Positions 26,549-34,875 of a stretch of DNA of 64,000 nt are shown in pieces. The stretch covers positions 5,974,501 to 6,038,500 of the forward strand of contig NZ_AP024452.1 of assembly GCF_016865485.1 (NCBI RefSeq). The letters are read 5' to 3'. The stretch is from Luteitalea sp. TBR-22. GTDB lineage: Bacteria > Acidobacteriota > Vicinamibacteria > Vicinamibacterales > Vicinamibacteraceae. Under the pieces are notes generated by a model. The model saw only the letters and a list, made by a program, of their open reading frames with translations. It had not been told where the DNA came from and searched no databases. Both the position numbers and the translations under genes were made by a program. The stretch's first letter is position 1. Each line of letters opens with the position of its first letter.

Positions 26549-26612
26549 GCAGGGCGCGGTGTCCCCACCGCGCCGTCGTCGATGGCGGCGCGGTCGGAGA
26601 CCACGTCCTACC
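26549..26612. repeat. Facing pair of REP-like palindromes
   Basis: Left unit GGGCGCGGT, loop, ACCGCGCC (head GCAG, one base off GTAG). The right unit is inverted and ends in CCTAC, with stem GGCGCGGT/ACCACGTCC. Together they form a BIME-like structure between convergent genes. Confidence 0.65.
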
Positions 26613-26617
26613 CGCCC

Positions 26618-26668
26618 CGATTCCCGATTCCCGACTCCCGACTCCCGACTCCCGACTCCCGACTCCCG
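26618..26668. repeat. GACTCCC (GGGAGTC) heptamer array at a stop codon
   Basis: Seven tandem heptamers. Read on the minus strand, the hydrolase gene ends TGACGGG and is followed by AGTCGGG five times and AATCGGG twice, so the array starts at the stop codon. Confidence 0.85.
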
Positions 26669-29107
26669 TCACCGATACAGCAGATACTTCGCCCGCAGCG
26701 TCGTCCAGTTGACCTCGTCCTGCGCCCACTGCGCGGCGAGTTGCGCCGGGTCCTCACCCGTCATCGCGCGCGCGAGCTGGTCGGCCGACCCGAACAGCGT
26801 CGCCGTCCGCCGCAACTCGAGCTTGCCCGGGAACAGCCTGGCGATGGCCGCGATGATCTCGAGGCCGACGCGCACCGGGCGCAGCGCCGTGCGGTCGGTG
26901 ACGATGAAGTAGATGCCCTGGCAGGCTTCGTCCTTGTACACGCTCGACGAGGGCGTGAACATGATCGGGTAGAACCTGATGCCCGGCAGGTTGCGCGCGT
27001 TGAGCTCCTCGGCCAGCAGCGTGCCGTCGATCCAGGGCGCGCCGATGCGCTCGAAGGGCGCATCGGTGCCGCGCCCCACCGACAGGTTCGCGTACTCGAC
27101 TGCGCCGACGCCCGGGTACATGGTCGCCTGCGTGAGGTTGCGCATGTTCGGCGACGGGTTCACCCACATCAGGGCCGTCTCGTCCCACCACGCGTCGCGC
27201 GACCAGTTGCGCATCTCGACGACCGAGAGCTTCGCGCCGATCCTGCGCTCCTCGTTGAACAGCCTCGCCAGTTCGCCCAGCGTCATCCCGTGCCGCACCG
27301 GCATCGTCGGGAAGTACGCGATGTAGCTGCGCTCGGCGCCCTCGGGCAGCGGATCGGGCTTGGGCCCCTCCACCTGCCAGCCATTGATCGGGTTCGGCCG
27401 GTCGAGCACGACCACCTCGATGCCCCGCGACGCCGTGTCCTCGAGCAGGTACCCCAGCGCCGACATGTACGTGTAGAACCGCGCGCCGATGTCCTGCAGG
27501 TCCACCACCATCGTGTCGATGCCCTGCAGCATCTCCGGCGTCACCCGGCGGGTCTTGCCGTACAGCGAGTGGATCGTCAGCCCGGTCTTCTCGTCCACCG
27601 ACGAGGGCACGTCCTCGTCGAGGATGCCGCGGATGCCGTGCTCCGGGCTGAACAACGCGACCACCGTCAGGTTCTTCGCCGCGACGAACGCGTCGATGGT
27701 CGACTGCCCGCCGCGCGTGCGACCGGTGTGGTTGGTGAGCAGGCCGATCTTCCGGCCGGCGAGCCGCGCGAAGCCCTCGGCCTGCAGCACGTCGATGCCA
27801 GTCATGGTCCGGAGGGGCGTCGAGCGCCCGCCCACCGTGCCCGACGGCCCCACCGCCGAGAAGTCGTGCGTGTCGACCACCGGCGCGGGTGCGACCCGGA
27901 TGGCGCCGCCGACGATGTTGGCGACGCGCGCGCGGAGGGCGCCGACGTCGCCCTTGCCGTCGGGGTGGACACGGTTGGACAGGAACACGATGAACGTCCT
28001 GGTGCCGGGATCGATCCACAGCGACGTGCCGGTGAAGCCCGTGTGGCCGAAGGAGCGCGCCGGCAGCAGGTCGCCCTTGTTGGCCGAATAGCTCGAGTTG
28101 ATGTCCCAGCCCAGCCCACGCACGTTGCGCTCGCCGGGCGGCGTGGAGGGCGAGGTCATGCGCGCCACGGTGAGCGGCGCGAGGATGCGCACGCCTTCGA
28201 GCGACCCGCCGTTGAGCAGCATGCGCGCGAAGCGGGAGAGGTCGGCGGCCGTCGTGAAGAGCCCGGCGTGGCCCGCGACGTTGTCCATGCGCCGCGCCGT
28301 GGGATCGTGCACCACGCCGCGCAGCCACGTGCCATCGGCCTGCCCGCACGGGAACGAGATCGGCCGGCACTTCTCGGTGGGCGCCATGCGCGACGTCAGC
28401 GAGGCGGGCGGACGGAACATCGTGTCCTTCATGCCGAGCGGCACGAACACCCGCTTGCGCGTGAACTCGTCGAGCGGCTCGCCAGACACCACCTTCACGA
28501 GGTGTCCCAGCAGGAAGAAGTTGATGTCGGAGTAGATGACGCGCTCGTCGATGCGCGCCACGGGCACCTCGTCGAGCGCCTTGCTGATCGCCGTGTCGTA
28601 GCCGTTCCACTCGGGGTTGAACTCGAGGTCGGGACGGAGGCCGGAGGTGTGCGTCAGCAGGTGGCGGATGGTGATGTCGCGCTTGCCGTACTTCTCGAAG
28701 CCCGGCAGGTGCATGGCGACGCGGTCGGTGAGCCGCAGCTTGCCCTCCTCGACCAGCATCATCACCGCCGTGGTCGTGGCGACCACCTTGGTGAGCGACG
28801 CGGCGTCGAAGATGGTGTCGGCGGTCATCGGCTCCGGCGTCGGCTGCACCTGGCGCTGGCCGATCGAGGCCTGCCACTCGACGGCCCGCTCCGTGCCGAC
28901 GGCCACCACGGCCCCTGGCAGTTCCTTGCGAGCGATCGCCGCCTCGACGGTCTTCACGATGGCGGCCAGCCTGCCTCGGTCGAAGCGGCCCGACGGTGCC
29001 GGCTGGCGCGGCGGGCGCGTGGTCCGGGAGGGCGCCTGCGCGTGTGCCAGGGGCGTCACGAGCAGGGAGGCGAGCAGGCACACGGCGGGGGCGAGCATTC
29101 GCGGCAT
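26669..29107 (-). CDS. Exported serine beta-lactamase-fold hydrolase fused to NamZ (DUF1343) muramidase
   Basis: An 812-aa two-domain protein with signal peptide (residues 1-24, CLLASLLVTPLAHA). Residues about 45-390 are a class C beta-lactamase/penicillin-binding fold with nucleophile SLTK (DAASLTKVVATT) and YSDINFF as the Tyr motif. Residues about 425-810 are DUF1343, the family of NamZ exo-beta-N-acetylmuramidases: KIGLLTNHTGRTRGG, FSPEHGIRG, DLQDIGARFYTY, DRPNPINGW, CQGIYFIVTD. Combining a peptide-acting fold with a MurNAc-releasing enzyme suggests peptidoglycan turnover or muropeptide scavenging in the periplasm (inference). The stop codon opens a heptamer array. Confidence 0.9.
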   Translation of the reverse strand: MPRMLAPAVCLLASLLVTPLAHAQAPSRTTRPPRQPAPSGRFDRGRLAAIVKTVEAAIARKELPGAVVAVGTERAVEWQASIGQRQVQPTPEPMTADTIFDAASLTKVVATTTAVMMLVEEGKLRLTDRVAMHLPGFEKYGKRDITIRHLLTHTSGLRPDLEFNPEWNGYDTAISKALDEVPVARIDERVIYSDINFFLLGHLVKVVSGEPLDEFTRKRVFVPLGMKDTMFRPPASLTSRMAPTEKCRPISFPCGQADGTWLRGVVHDPTARRMDNVAGHAGLFTTAADLSRFARMLLNGGSLEGVRILAPLTVARMTSPSTPPGERNVRGLGWDINSSYSANKGDLLPARSFGHTGFTGTSLWIDPGTRTFIVFLSNRVHPDGKGDVGALRARVANIVGGAIRVAPAPVVDTHDFSAVGPSGTVGGRSTPLRTMTGIDVLQAEGFARLAGRKIGLLTNHTGRTRGGQSTIDAFVAAKNLTVVALFSPEHGIRGILDEDVPSSVDEKTGLTIHSLYGKTRRVTPEMLQGIDTMVVDLQDIGARFYTYMSALGYLLEDTASRGIEVVVLDRPNPINGWQVEGPKPDPLPEGAERSYIAYFPTMPVRHGMTLGELARLFNEERRIGAKLSVVEMRNWSRDAWWDETALMWVNPSPNMRNLTQATMYPGVGAVEYANLSVGRGTDAPFERIGAPWIDGTLLAEELNARNLPGIRFYPIMFTPSSSVYKDEACQGIYFIVTDRTALRPVRVGLEIIAAIARLFPGKLELRRTATLFGSADQLARAMTGEDPAQLAAQWAQDEVNWTTLRAKYLLYR

Positions 29108-29165
29108 GGCAGCGAATTATGCCCCGTGCGGACCGCAACCCGAACGGGAGGATAATCCGCCTATC

Positions 29166-31451
29166 GTGGACAAGAGCCTTCGTTCAGCGATTGTCGTCGG
29201 TGCGGGAACCATGGGCGCGCAGATCGCCGCGCACCTGGCCAACGCGGGCGTCGAGGTGCACCTGGTGGACGTCGATGCCGCCACGGCGGCCGCCGGCTGG
29301 AAGCGCGCGCTGGCCCTCAAGCCCGACCCGCTGTTCACGCCCGCCCACGCCGCGCTGGTCCGTACGGGGGCAATCGGGGACGCCGACTTCTCGGCGACAG
29401 ACTGGATCATCGAAGCCATCGTCGAGAAGCTGGAGCCCAAGCGCGAGTTGTTCGCCCGGATTGACGCCCAGCGCGGCGCCCGCACCATCGTCAGCTCGAA
29501 CACCTCGGGGTTGCCGCTGGCGAGCCTGGTCGAGGGCCGGTCCGAGGCCTTCGCGGCGCACCTGCTGGGCACGCACTTCTTCAACCCGCCCCGGTACATG
29601 CCGCTGGTGGAGGTCATCCCGGTGGCGGCCACCAGCGAGGAGACACTCGCGCGCGCCCGGCACTGGCTCGAGGTCAGGCTCGGCCGCAGCGTCGTCGTCG
29701 CCCGCGACTCGCCCAACTTCATCGCCAACCACCTCGGCCTGTACGGCCTGTTCAAGGTGCTGCAGGCCTGGGAGCAGGGGCCGTTCGACATCGACGCCAT
29801 CGACGCACTGACCGGCCCGACGATCGGCCGCCCCAAGAGCGCGACGTTCCGCACCATCGACATCACCGGCCTGGACGTGGCCGCCTACGTGGCCGGCAAC
29901 TTCGCGAGGAGCACGACCGACGCCGACCTGAAGCGGCTGTTCACGCTGGGACCGCGGGTCGCCGGCATGCTCGAGCGCGGGCTGGTCGGCGAGAAGGCCG
30001 GTCAGGGGTTCTTCAAGCGCGTGAAGGGAGCGGGCGGCTCTTCCGACATCCTCGTGCTCGATCCGGCAACGTTCACGTACGTGCCGCGCACGCCCGTCCA
30101 ACGACCGGCACTCGACGCGCTGCGCGACGTCCGCGGCGGCGCCGCGGCCCGCATCAAGGCGCTCCTGCTCGGGACGTCCGAGGAGTCGGCGTTCACCAGG
30201 GCGACGCTCGGCGACACGCTGCTCTACGCCGCTCGCGTATGGCAACACGTCGCGCACGACATCGACGATGTGGATCGGGCGATGCGGTGGGGGTTCGGGT
30301 GGGAACTCGGGCCGTTCGAGACCATCGACGCGGTCGGCATTCGCGAGCTGGTCGGGGCGATGGGCGCCGAGCCACCCCCCTTGCTGGCCGAGGCACTCGC
30401 GGCAGGCCGCAACACGGTCAGGACGCAGCCGTTCCTGGCAGAGCCCGCGGAACTGCTGGTGCTCGCTGGCGCGCGCGCCCGGAACGCCGTCGTCGAGAGC
30501 AACGCGGCCGCCTCGGTGCTCGACACCGGAGAGGGCATCTTCGCCGTCGAGCTGCACTCGAAGATGAACGCCATCGGCGGCGACACGCTGGCGATGATCC
30601 GCGCCGGGATCGCCCGCGCCGAGCAGGAGGGCGTCGGCCTGCTCATCGCCACCCAGGGCCAGGCGTTCTCCGCGGGCGCGAACCTCATGCTCCTCGTGAT
30701 GGCGGCCCAGGAAGGCGACTGGGACGAGGTGGACGCAATGGTCCGCGCGTTCCAGTCCACCGTGCTGTCGTTGCGCGATGCGCAGGTGCCGGTGGTGAAC
30801 GCCGTGAACGGCCTCACGCTCGGTGGCGCCACCGAGATGTCCTTGCATGCCTGCGCCGTGCAGGCGGCGGCCGAGACGTACATGGGCCTGCCGGAGGTCG
30901 GCGTCGGCCTGATCCCGGCCGGGTGCGGCACCAAGGAGATGCTGTGGCGGGCCGCCAACCGGCGCGCGTCCAGGCAGGCCGACCTGCTCCCGTTCGTGCA
31001 GAAGGCGTTCGAGACGATCGGTTTCGCCACCGTGTCGACCAGCGCCCCGCAGGCACGCGAGCTCGGCTTCCTGCGCGACGGCGACGGCGTCACGATGCAC
31101 CGCTCCCGGCTGCACGCCGACGCCCGTGCGCTCGTGAAGGCCCGCGCTGCCGGTTACCTGCCGGGCCATGCACCGGCGGCCATTCCGGTCGGCGGGCCGG
31201 ACGTGCGAGCCGCGCTCGACCTCGGCGTGCACCTCGCCCATCGCGCGGGACGCATCAGCGACCACGACGCGACGATCGGAAGGAAGCTCGCGTGGATTCT
31301 CTCGGGCGGCGACGTGCCGCACGCCACGGAGGTGCCGGAGTCGTACGTGCTCGACCTCGAGCGCGAGGCGTTCCTGAGCCTGTGCGGCGAGCCGAAGACG
31401 CAGGCGCGCATCGCGCACACGTTGAAGACCGGCAAGCCGCTGAGGAACTGA
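29166..31451 (+). CDS. fadN: 3-hydroxyacyl-CoA dehydrogenase / enoyl-CoA hydratase (FadN-type)
   Basis: A 761-aa beta-oxidation enzyme. The NAD-binding dehydrogenase comes first (VVGAGTMGAQIAAHLANAGV; FNPPRYMPLVEVIP; DSPNFIANHLG, residues about 5-310). A second 3HCDH domain follows, and the crotonase fold is C-terminal (about 460-700; GEGIFAVELHSKMNAIGGD, ATQGQAFSAGANL, LGGATEMSLHA). This order is that of Bacillus FadN and reversed from E. coli FadB. The GTG start puts the glycine loop at residue 9. It overlaps the hydrolase gene by one base (TGATG), starting an operon of fatty-acid and menaquinone genes. Confidence 0.92.
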   Translation: MDKSLRSAIVVGAGTMGAQIAAHLANAGVEVHLVDVDAATAAAGWKRALALKPDPLFTPAHAALVRTGAIGDADFSATDWIIEAIVEKLEPKRELFARIDAQRGARTIVSSNTSGLPLASLVEGRSEAFAAHLLGTHFFNPPRYMPLVEVIPVAATSEETLARARHWLEVRLGRSVVVARDSPNFIANHLGLYGLFKVLQAWEQGPFDIDAIDALTGPTIGRPKSATFRTIDITGLDVAAYVAGNFARSTTDADLKRLFTLGPRVAGMLERGLVGEKAGQGFFKRVKGAGGSSDILVLDPATFTYVPRTPVQRPALDALRDVRGGAAARIKALLLGTSEESAFTRATLGDTLLYAARVWQHVAHDIDDVDRAMRWGFGWELGPFETIDAVGIRELVGAMGAEPPPLLAEALAAGRNTVRTQPFLAEPAELLVLAGARARNAVVESNAAASVLDTGEGIFAVELHSKMNAIGGDTLAMIRAGIARAEQEGVGLLIATQGQAFSAGANLMLLVMAAQEGDWDEVDAMVRAFQSTVLSLRDAQVPVVNAVNGLTLGGATEMSLHACAVQAAAETYMGLPEVGVGLIPAGCGTKEMLWRAANRRASRQADLLPFVQKAFETIGFATVSTSAPQARELGFLRDGDGVTMHRSRLHADARALVKARAAGYLPGHAPAAIPVGGPDVRAALDLGVHLAHRAGRISDHDATIGRKLAWILSGGDVPHATEVPESYVLDLEREAFLSLCGEPKTQARIAHTLKTGKPLRN

Positions 31452-32218
31452 TGATCGTCGCCGGACAGGGACCGACCCTGCTGCTGATCCCGGGCATCCA
31501 GGGCCGGTGGGAGTGGGCACGGCCGGCGGTGCAGCAGCTGGCTCGCCATCATCGCGTGGTGAGCTACTCGCTCAGTGGTGAGCGCGACGCCGTTCCCCCG
31601 TCGCCGCCCCGGACGTTCGACGACCTCGTCCGCCAGGCCCTGAACGCGCTGAACCGCGCCACCGACGGCCCGGCCGTCGTGTGTGGGGTCTCTTACGGCG
31701 GCCTCATCGCGCTCAGGCTGGCGGCGCGTCACCCCGAGCGTGTGCGGGCGCTCGTGCTGGCCTCGCCGCTCAACGCCGACTTCGCGCCCGACGCTCGGAT
31801 CCGGCGATGGATCGCACACCCGCGCCTGATGGCCCCGGCATTCATCGCCGGCTCGCCGGGCCGCATCGTGCCGGAGTTGCGCGCTGCCCATGGCGCCGCG
31901 TGGGTGCCGCGTGCCCTTGGACTGATCGGCCGCGTGATGCGCGCCCCGCATTCGCCCGACCGCATGGCGCAACGCATCAGACTGATCGAGCCGGAGGACT
32001 TCGTGTCCGATTGCCGGTCCGTGACGCAGCCGACGCTGCTGGTCACCGGCGAGCCGGGCCTGGACCGCATCGTGCCCGCCGAGGCGAGCTGCCGGATGCT
32101 GGACTGGCTGCCCAACGCCCGGCACGTCACGCTCGACAGGACCGGCCACTGGGGCATCGTCACGCGCCGGGAAGCCTTCGCGCGCGAGATCACCGCATTC
32201 GTGGAGACACTACCGTGA
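31451..32218 (+). CDS. Alpha/beta-fold hydrolase
   Basis: A 255-aa cytoplasmic hydrolase. LLIPGIQGRWEW is the oxyanion segment and CGVSYGGLIALRLAARHP carries the nucleophile Ser. The acid and base are probably in VTGEPGLDRIV and DRTGHWGIV. It overlaps fadN by one base and fadA by GTGA, so it is tightly bound to the beta-oxidation operon. A thioesterase or ester-hydrolase role in acyl-CoA metabolism is plausible but not shown by the sequence. Confidence 0.85.
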   Translation: MIVAGQGPTLLLIPGIQGRWEWARPAVQQLARHHRVVSYSLSGERDAVPPSPPRTFDDLVRQALNALNRATDGPAVVCGVSYGGLIALRLAARHPERVRALVLASPLNADFAPDARIRRWIAHPRLMAPAFIAGSPGRIVPELRAAHGAAWVPRALGLIGRVMRAPHSPDRMAQRIRLIEPEDFVSDCRSVTQPTLLVTGEPGLDRIVPAEASCRMLDWLPNARHVTLDRTGHWGIVTRREAFAREITAFVETLP

Positions 32219-33393
32219 CCGACGCCGTCATCGTCTCAGCCGTCCGCACACCGGTCGGCAAGGCCCCGCGCGGCCAGTTCCAGTACGTCCGCCCCGACGA
32301 CCTCGCGGCGATCGCCATCAGGGCCGCCATGGACCGCGTGCCGACGCTCGACGCCTCGACCATCGATGACGTGATCCTCGGCTGCGCGATGCCGGAGGCC
32401 GAGCAGGGCATGAACGTGGCGCGCATCGCCAGCCTGCGCGCCGGCGTGCCGCACTCGGCGGCAGCCGTGACGGTGAACCGCTTCTGCGCGTCGGGACTCG
32501 AGGCGATCGCGACCGCCGTCGACCGCATCCGGAGCGGCGCGGCCGACGTCGTCATCGCCGGCGGCACCGAGTCGATGAGCCTCGTGCCGATGGGCGGCCA
32601 CAAGATCGCGCCCAACCCGGGCCTGGTCGCGTCGTACCCCGACGTGTACCTCACCACGGGCCTGGTGGCCGAGAACCACGCCCGCGAGCACGGGATCTCA
32701 CGCCAGGCACAGGACGCCTACGCGCTCGAGAGTCACCGGCGAGCCGTCGCCGCGCAGGCGGCAGGTCGCTTCGCCGATGAGATCGTTCCCGTTCCCGTGG
32801 CGCGGATCGGCGCCGCCGGCGCCACGGCGCTCGCACCCGCGTCCGTGATCGTGAGCGCCGACGAAGGTCCGCGCGCCGACACGTCGATCGAGGCGCTCGG
32901 CAAGCTGCGCCCCGCGTTCCACGTGCAGGGGACGGTCACCGCCGGCAACGCGTCGCAGATGAGTGACGGCGCCGCGGCCGTGGTCGCGATGAGCGAAACG
33001 CGCGCCCGGGAACTCGGCATCGCGCCGATCGCCAGGCTCGTGGCATACGCGACGGCGGGCGTCGAGCCGGAGCGATTCGGGATCGGCCCGGTGCCGGCGG
33101 TGCGCAAGCTGCTGGCCCGCACCGGACTCGCGCTGGCCGACATCGACCTGTTCGAGCTGAACGAGGCGTTCGCCAGCCAGGTGCTCGCGTGCGCCCACGA
33201 TCTCGAGCTCGACCTGGCGAAGGTCAACGTCAACGGCGGGGCGATCGCGCTCGGGCACCCCCTCGGTTGCACGGGCGCGAAGCTCACGGCGACGCTGGTC
33301 CACGAGCTCCGTCGCCGGAAGGGCCGCTACGGCATCGTGACGATGTGCGTGGGCGGCGGGATGGGCGCGGCCGGCTTGTTCGAGGCGCTGTGA
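32215..33393 (+). CDS. fadA: Acetyl-CoA acyltransferase (thiolase)
   Basis: A 392-aa thiolase that cleaves 3-ketoacyl-CoA in the last step of beta-oxidation. The nucleophile Cys is in VNRFCASGLEA, the catalytic His in NGGAIALGHPLGCTG, and the second Cys in VTMCVGGGMGAA. The GTG start overlaps the preceding stop as GTGA. Length and motifs fit degradative FadA rather than biosynthetic acetoacetyl-CoA thiolase, but the two groups are close. Confidence 0.93.
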   Translation: MTDAVIVSAVRTPVGKAPRGQFQYVRPDDLAAIAIRAAMDRVPTLDASTIDDVILGCAMPEAEQGMNVARIASLRAGVPHSAAAVTVNRFCASGLEAIATAVDRIRSGAADVVIAGGTESMSLVPMGGHKIAPNPGLVASYPDVYLTTGLVAENHAREHGISRQAQDAYALESHRRAVAAQAAGRFADEIVPVPVARIGAAGATALAPASVIVSADEGPRADTSIEALGKLRPAFHVQGTVTAGNASQMSDGAAAVVAMSETRARELGIAPIARLVAYATAGVEPERFGIGPVPAVRKLLARTGLALADIDLFELNEAFASQVLACAHDLELDLAKVNVNGGAIALGHPLGCTGAKLTATLVHELRRRKGRYGIVTMCVGGGMGAAGLFEAL

Positions 33394-33411
33394 CGGGTCG
33401 CGCGACGTTCG

Positions 33412-33984
33412 ATGGCTGATCGCTCACGGATCCTCGTCGTCGCGGCCACCGACCGCGAGCTCGCGACGGCCGACGGCTGGCGCACGCTGGTGTGCGGCGT
33501 CGGTCCCGTCGACGCCGGAGCGGCGACGGCCGCGGCCATCGCCGTGGACAGGCCGGCGGCGATCGTCCATGTCGGCATCTGCGGTGCGAGGCGACGCCGC
33601 GCGCTGGCTCCGGCGACCATCGTCATCGGCACGGAATCGCGCTATCACGACCTCGGCGTGCCGGAGCGGTTCGCGCCGTCGCGCCTCACCGGGGATCCGC
33701 GTCTCGTCGAGGCTGCCCGGCGCGCGTGCCCGGGCGCACTGGTCCTCGCCATCGGCACCAGTGGACGCATCGGCGGCACCCTCGACACCGACGTCGAGGC
33801 GATGGAGGGCTTCGCGGTGCTGCGGGCCGCGCAGCTGGCCGGCGTGCCGGCCATCGAGGTGCGCGCGGTGTCCAACGAGATCGAGGAGGAAGACCGGGCG
33901 CGGTGGCATTTCGCGGCCGCGTTCGCCGCCATCGTCGCCGCCACGCCGCGGCTCGTCGAGGAAGTGGCCCTGTGCGTGAACTGA
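33412..33984 (+). CDS. mqnB: Futalosine hydrolase
   Basis: A 190-aa nucleosidase of the phosphorylase/MTAN fold that removes hypoxanthine from futalosine in menaquinone synthesis. LVCGVGPVDAGAATA is the N-terminal nucleoside loop, VEAMEGFAVLRAAQLAGVP holds the Met-Glu substrate motif, and EVRAVSNEIEEED the C-terminal acidic residue. It is slightly shorter than the usual 210-230. The family call is firmed up by mqnD, which overlaps its end by 13 bases. Confidence 0.85.
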   Translation: MADRSRILVVAATDRELATADGWRTLVCGVGPVDAGAATAAAIAVDRPAAIVHVGICGARRRRALAPATIVIGTESRYHDLGVPERFAPSRLTGDPRLVEAARRACPGALVLAIGTSGRIGGTLDTDVEAMEGFAVLRAAQLAGVPAIEVRAVSNEIEEEDRARWHFAAAFAAIVAATPRLVEEVALCVN

Positions 33985-34754
33985 CCTTCGGCCATTCGCC
34001 CTGTCCCAACGACACGTTCGCCTTCCATGCCCTCACGCACGGGCTCGTGCACACGCCGTTGCGCGTGCGGCCCGTGCTGCTCGACATCGAGGAGCTCAAC
34101 AGGCGCGCCCACTCGGGCGAGTTCGACCTCACCAAGCTGAGCGTCGGCGCGTTCGCCGCGGTCGGCGATCGCTATCGGCTGCTCCGCAGCGGCGCGGCGC
34201 TCGGTCACGGGGTGGGGCCGCTCGTCGTGGCCCGGCGCGAGATGACGCTGCAGGACGCCGCGGCCGGACGCATGGCGATCCCCGGCCGGGAGACGACCGC
34301 CTACCGCCTCCTGCGGCTGGCGGCACCGACGCTGCACGACGTCGTCGAGCTGCGCTACGACCGGATCCTGCGAGCGGTGGAGGCGGGCGAGGTCGACGCG
34401 GGGCTGATCATCCACGAGAGCCGCTTCACGTACGCCGACCACGGTCTCGTGAAGGTGATCGACCTGGGCGACTGGTGGGAGCAGGAGACACACCTGCCGG
34501 TGCCGCTGGCCGGCATCTGCGCCCGCGCCGACCTCGACGACGAGACGCGTGCCGCGGCCGACGCGGCGATTCGCGCGTCGGTGGCCTACGCCTTCGCACA
34601 CCCGGAGGCGAGCCGCGTGTACGTGCGCGCCCACGCCCAGGAGATGTCGGAGGAGGTCTGCGCGCAGCACATCGCGCTGTACGTCAACGAACACAGCCTG
34701 GACGTCGGCGACGAGGGCCTGCGCGCCATCCAGCGCCTCGTCGGGCAGGGGTAG
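33972..34754 (+). CDS. mqnD: 1,4-dihydroxy-6-naphthoate synthase
   Basis: A 260-aa periplasmic-binding-protein-fold enzyme that releases 1,4-dihydroxy-6-naphthoate from cyclic dehypoxanthinyl futalosine. The N-terminal GHSPCPNDTFAFHAL signature separates MqnD from MqnA. DLTKLSVGAF, ALGHGVGPLVV, IPGRETTAYRLL and AGLIIHESRFTY are further conserved blocks. The GTG start lies within mqnB. MqnA, MqnC and MqnE are not in this window. The TAG stop is part of a GTAG repeat head. Confidence 0.93.
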   Translation: MRELTFGHSPCPNDTFAFHALTHGLVHTPLRVRPVLLDIEELNRRAHSGEFDLTKLSVGAFAAVGDRYRLLRSGAALGHGVGPLVVARREMTLQDAAAGRMAIPGRETTAYRLLRLAAPTLHDVVELRYDRILRAVEAGEVDAGLIIHESRFTYADHGLVKVIDLGDWWEQETHLPVPLAGICARADLDDETRAAADAAIRASVAYAFAHPEASRVYVRAHAQEMSEEVCAQHIALYVNEHSLDVGDEGLRAIQRLVGQG

Positions 34755-34856
34755 GTCCGGCCACGAACGACAGGGGCAGGGCGCAGCGCGAGCGACAGGG
34801 GTAGGGCGCAGCGCGAGCGACACAGGGGTAGGGCGCGGCCTCCGACCGCGCCGTTG
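34751..34856 (+). repeat. Direct tandem of GTAG-headed repeat units
   Basis: GTAG at 34751 (overlapping the mqnD stop), a GCAG variant at about 34776, and GTAG at 34801 and 34828. The two middle units share GGGCGCAGCGCGAGCGACA. The last has a clean stem GGCGCGG/CCGCGCC with loop CCTCCGA. Unlike the other loci, these units run in the same direction. Confidence 0.7.
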
Positions 34857-34875
34857 GCAGATCGGTTGGTGCACC

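Noticed and set aside
26582-29155. An 857-codon plus-strand frame antisense to the beta-lactamase/NamZ gene
   Set aside because: It is rich in Arg, His and Asp without domains, while the minus strand has clear catalytic motifs. The upstream part is a translated repeat array.
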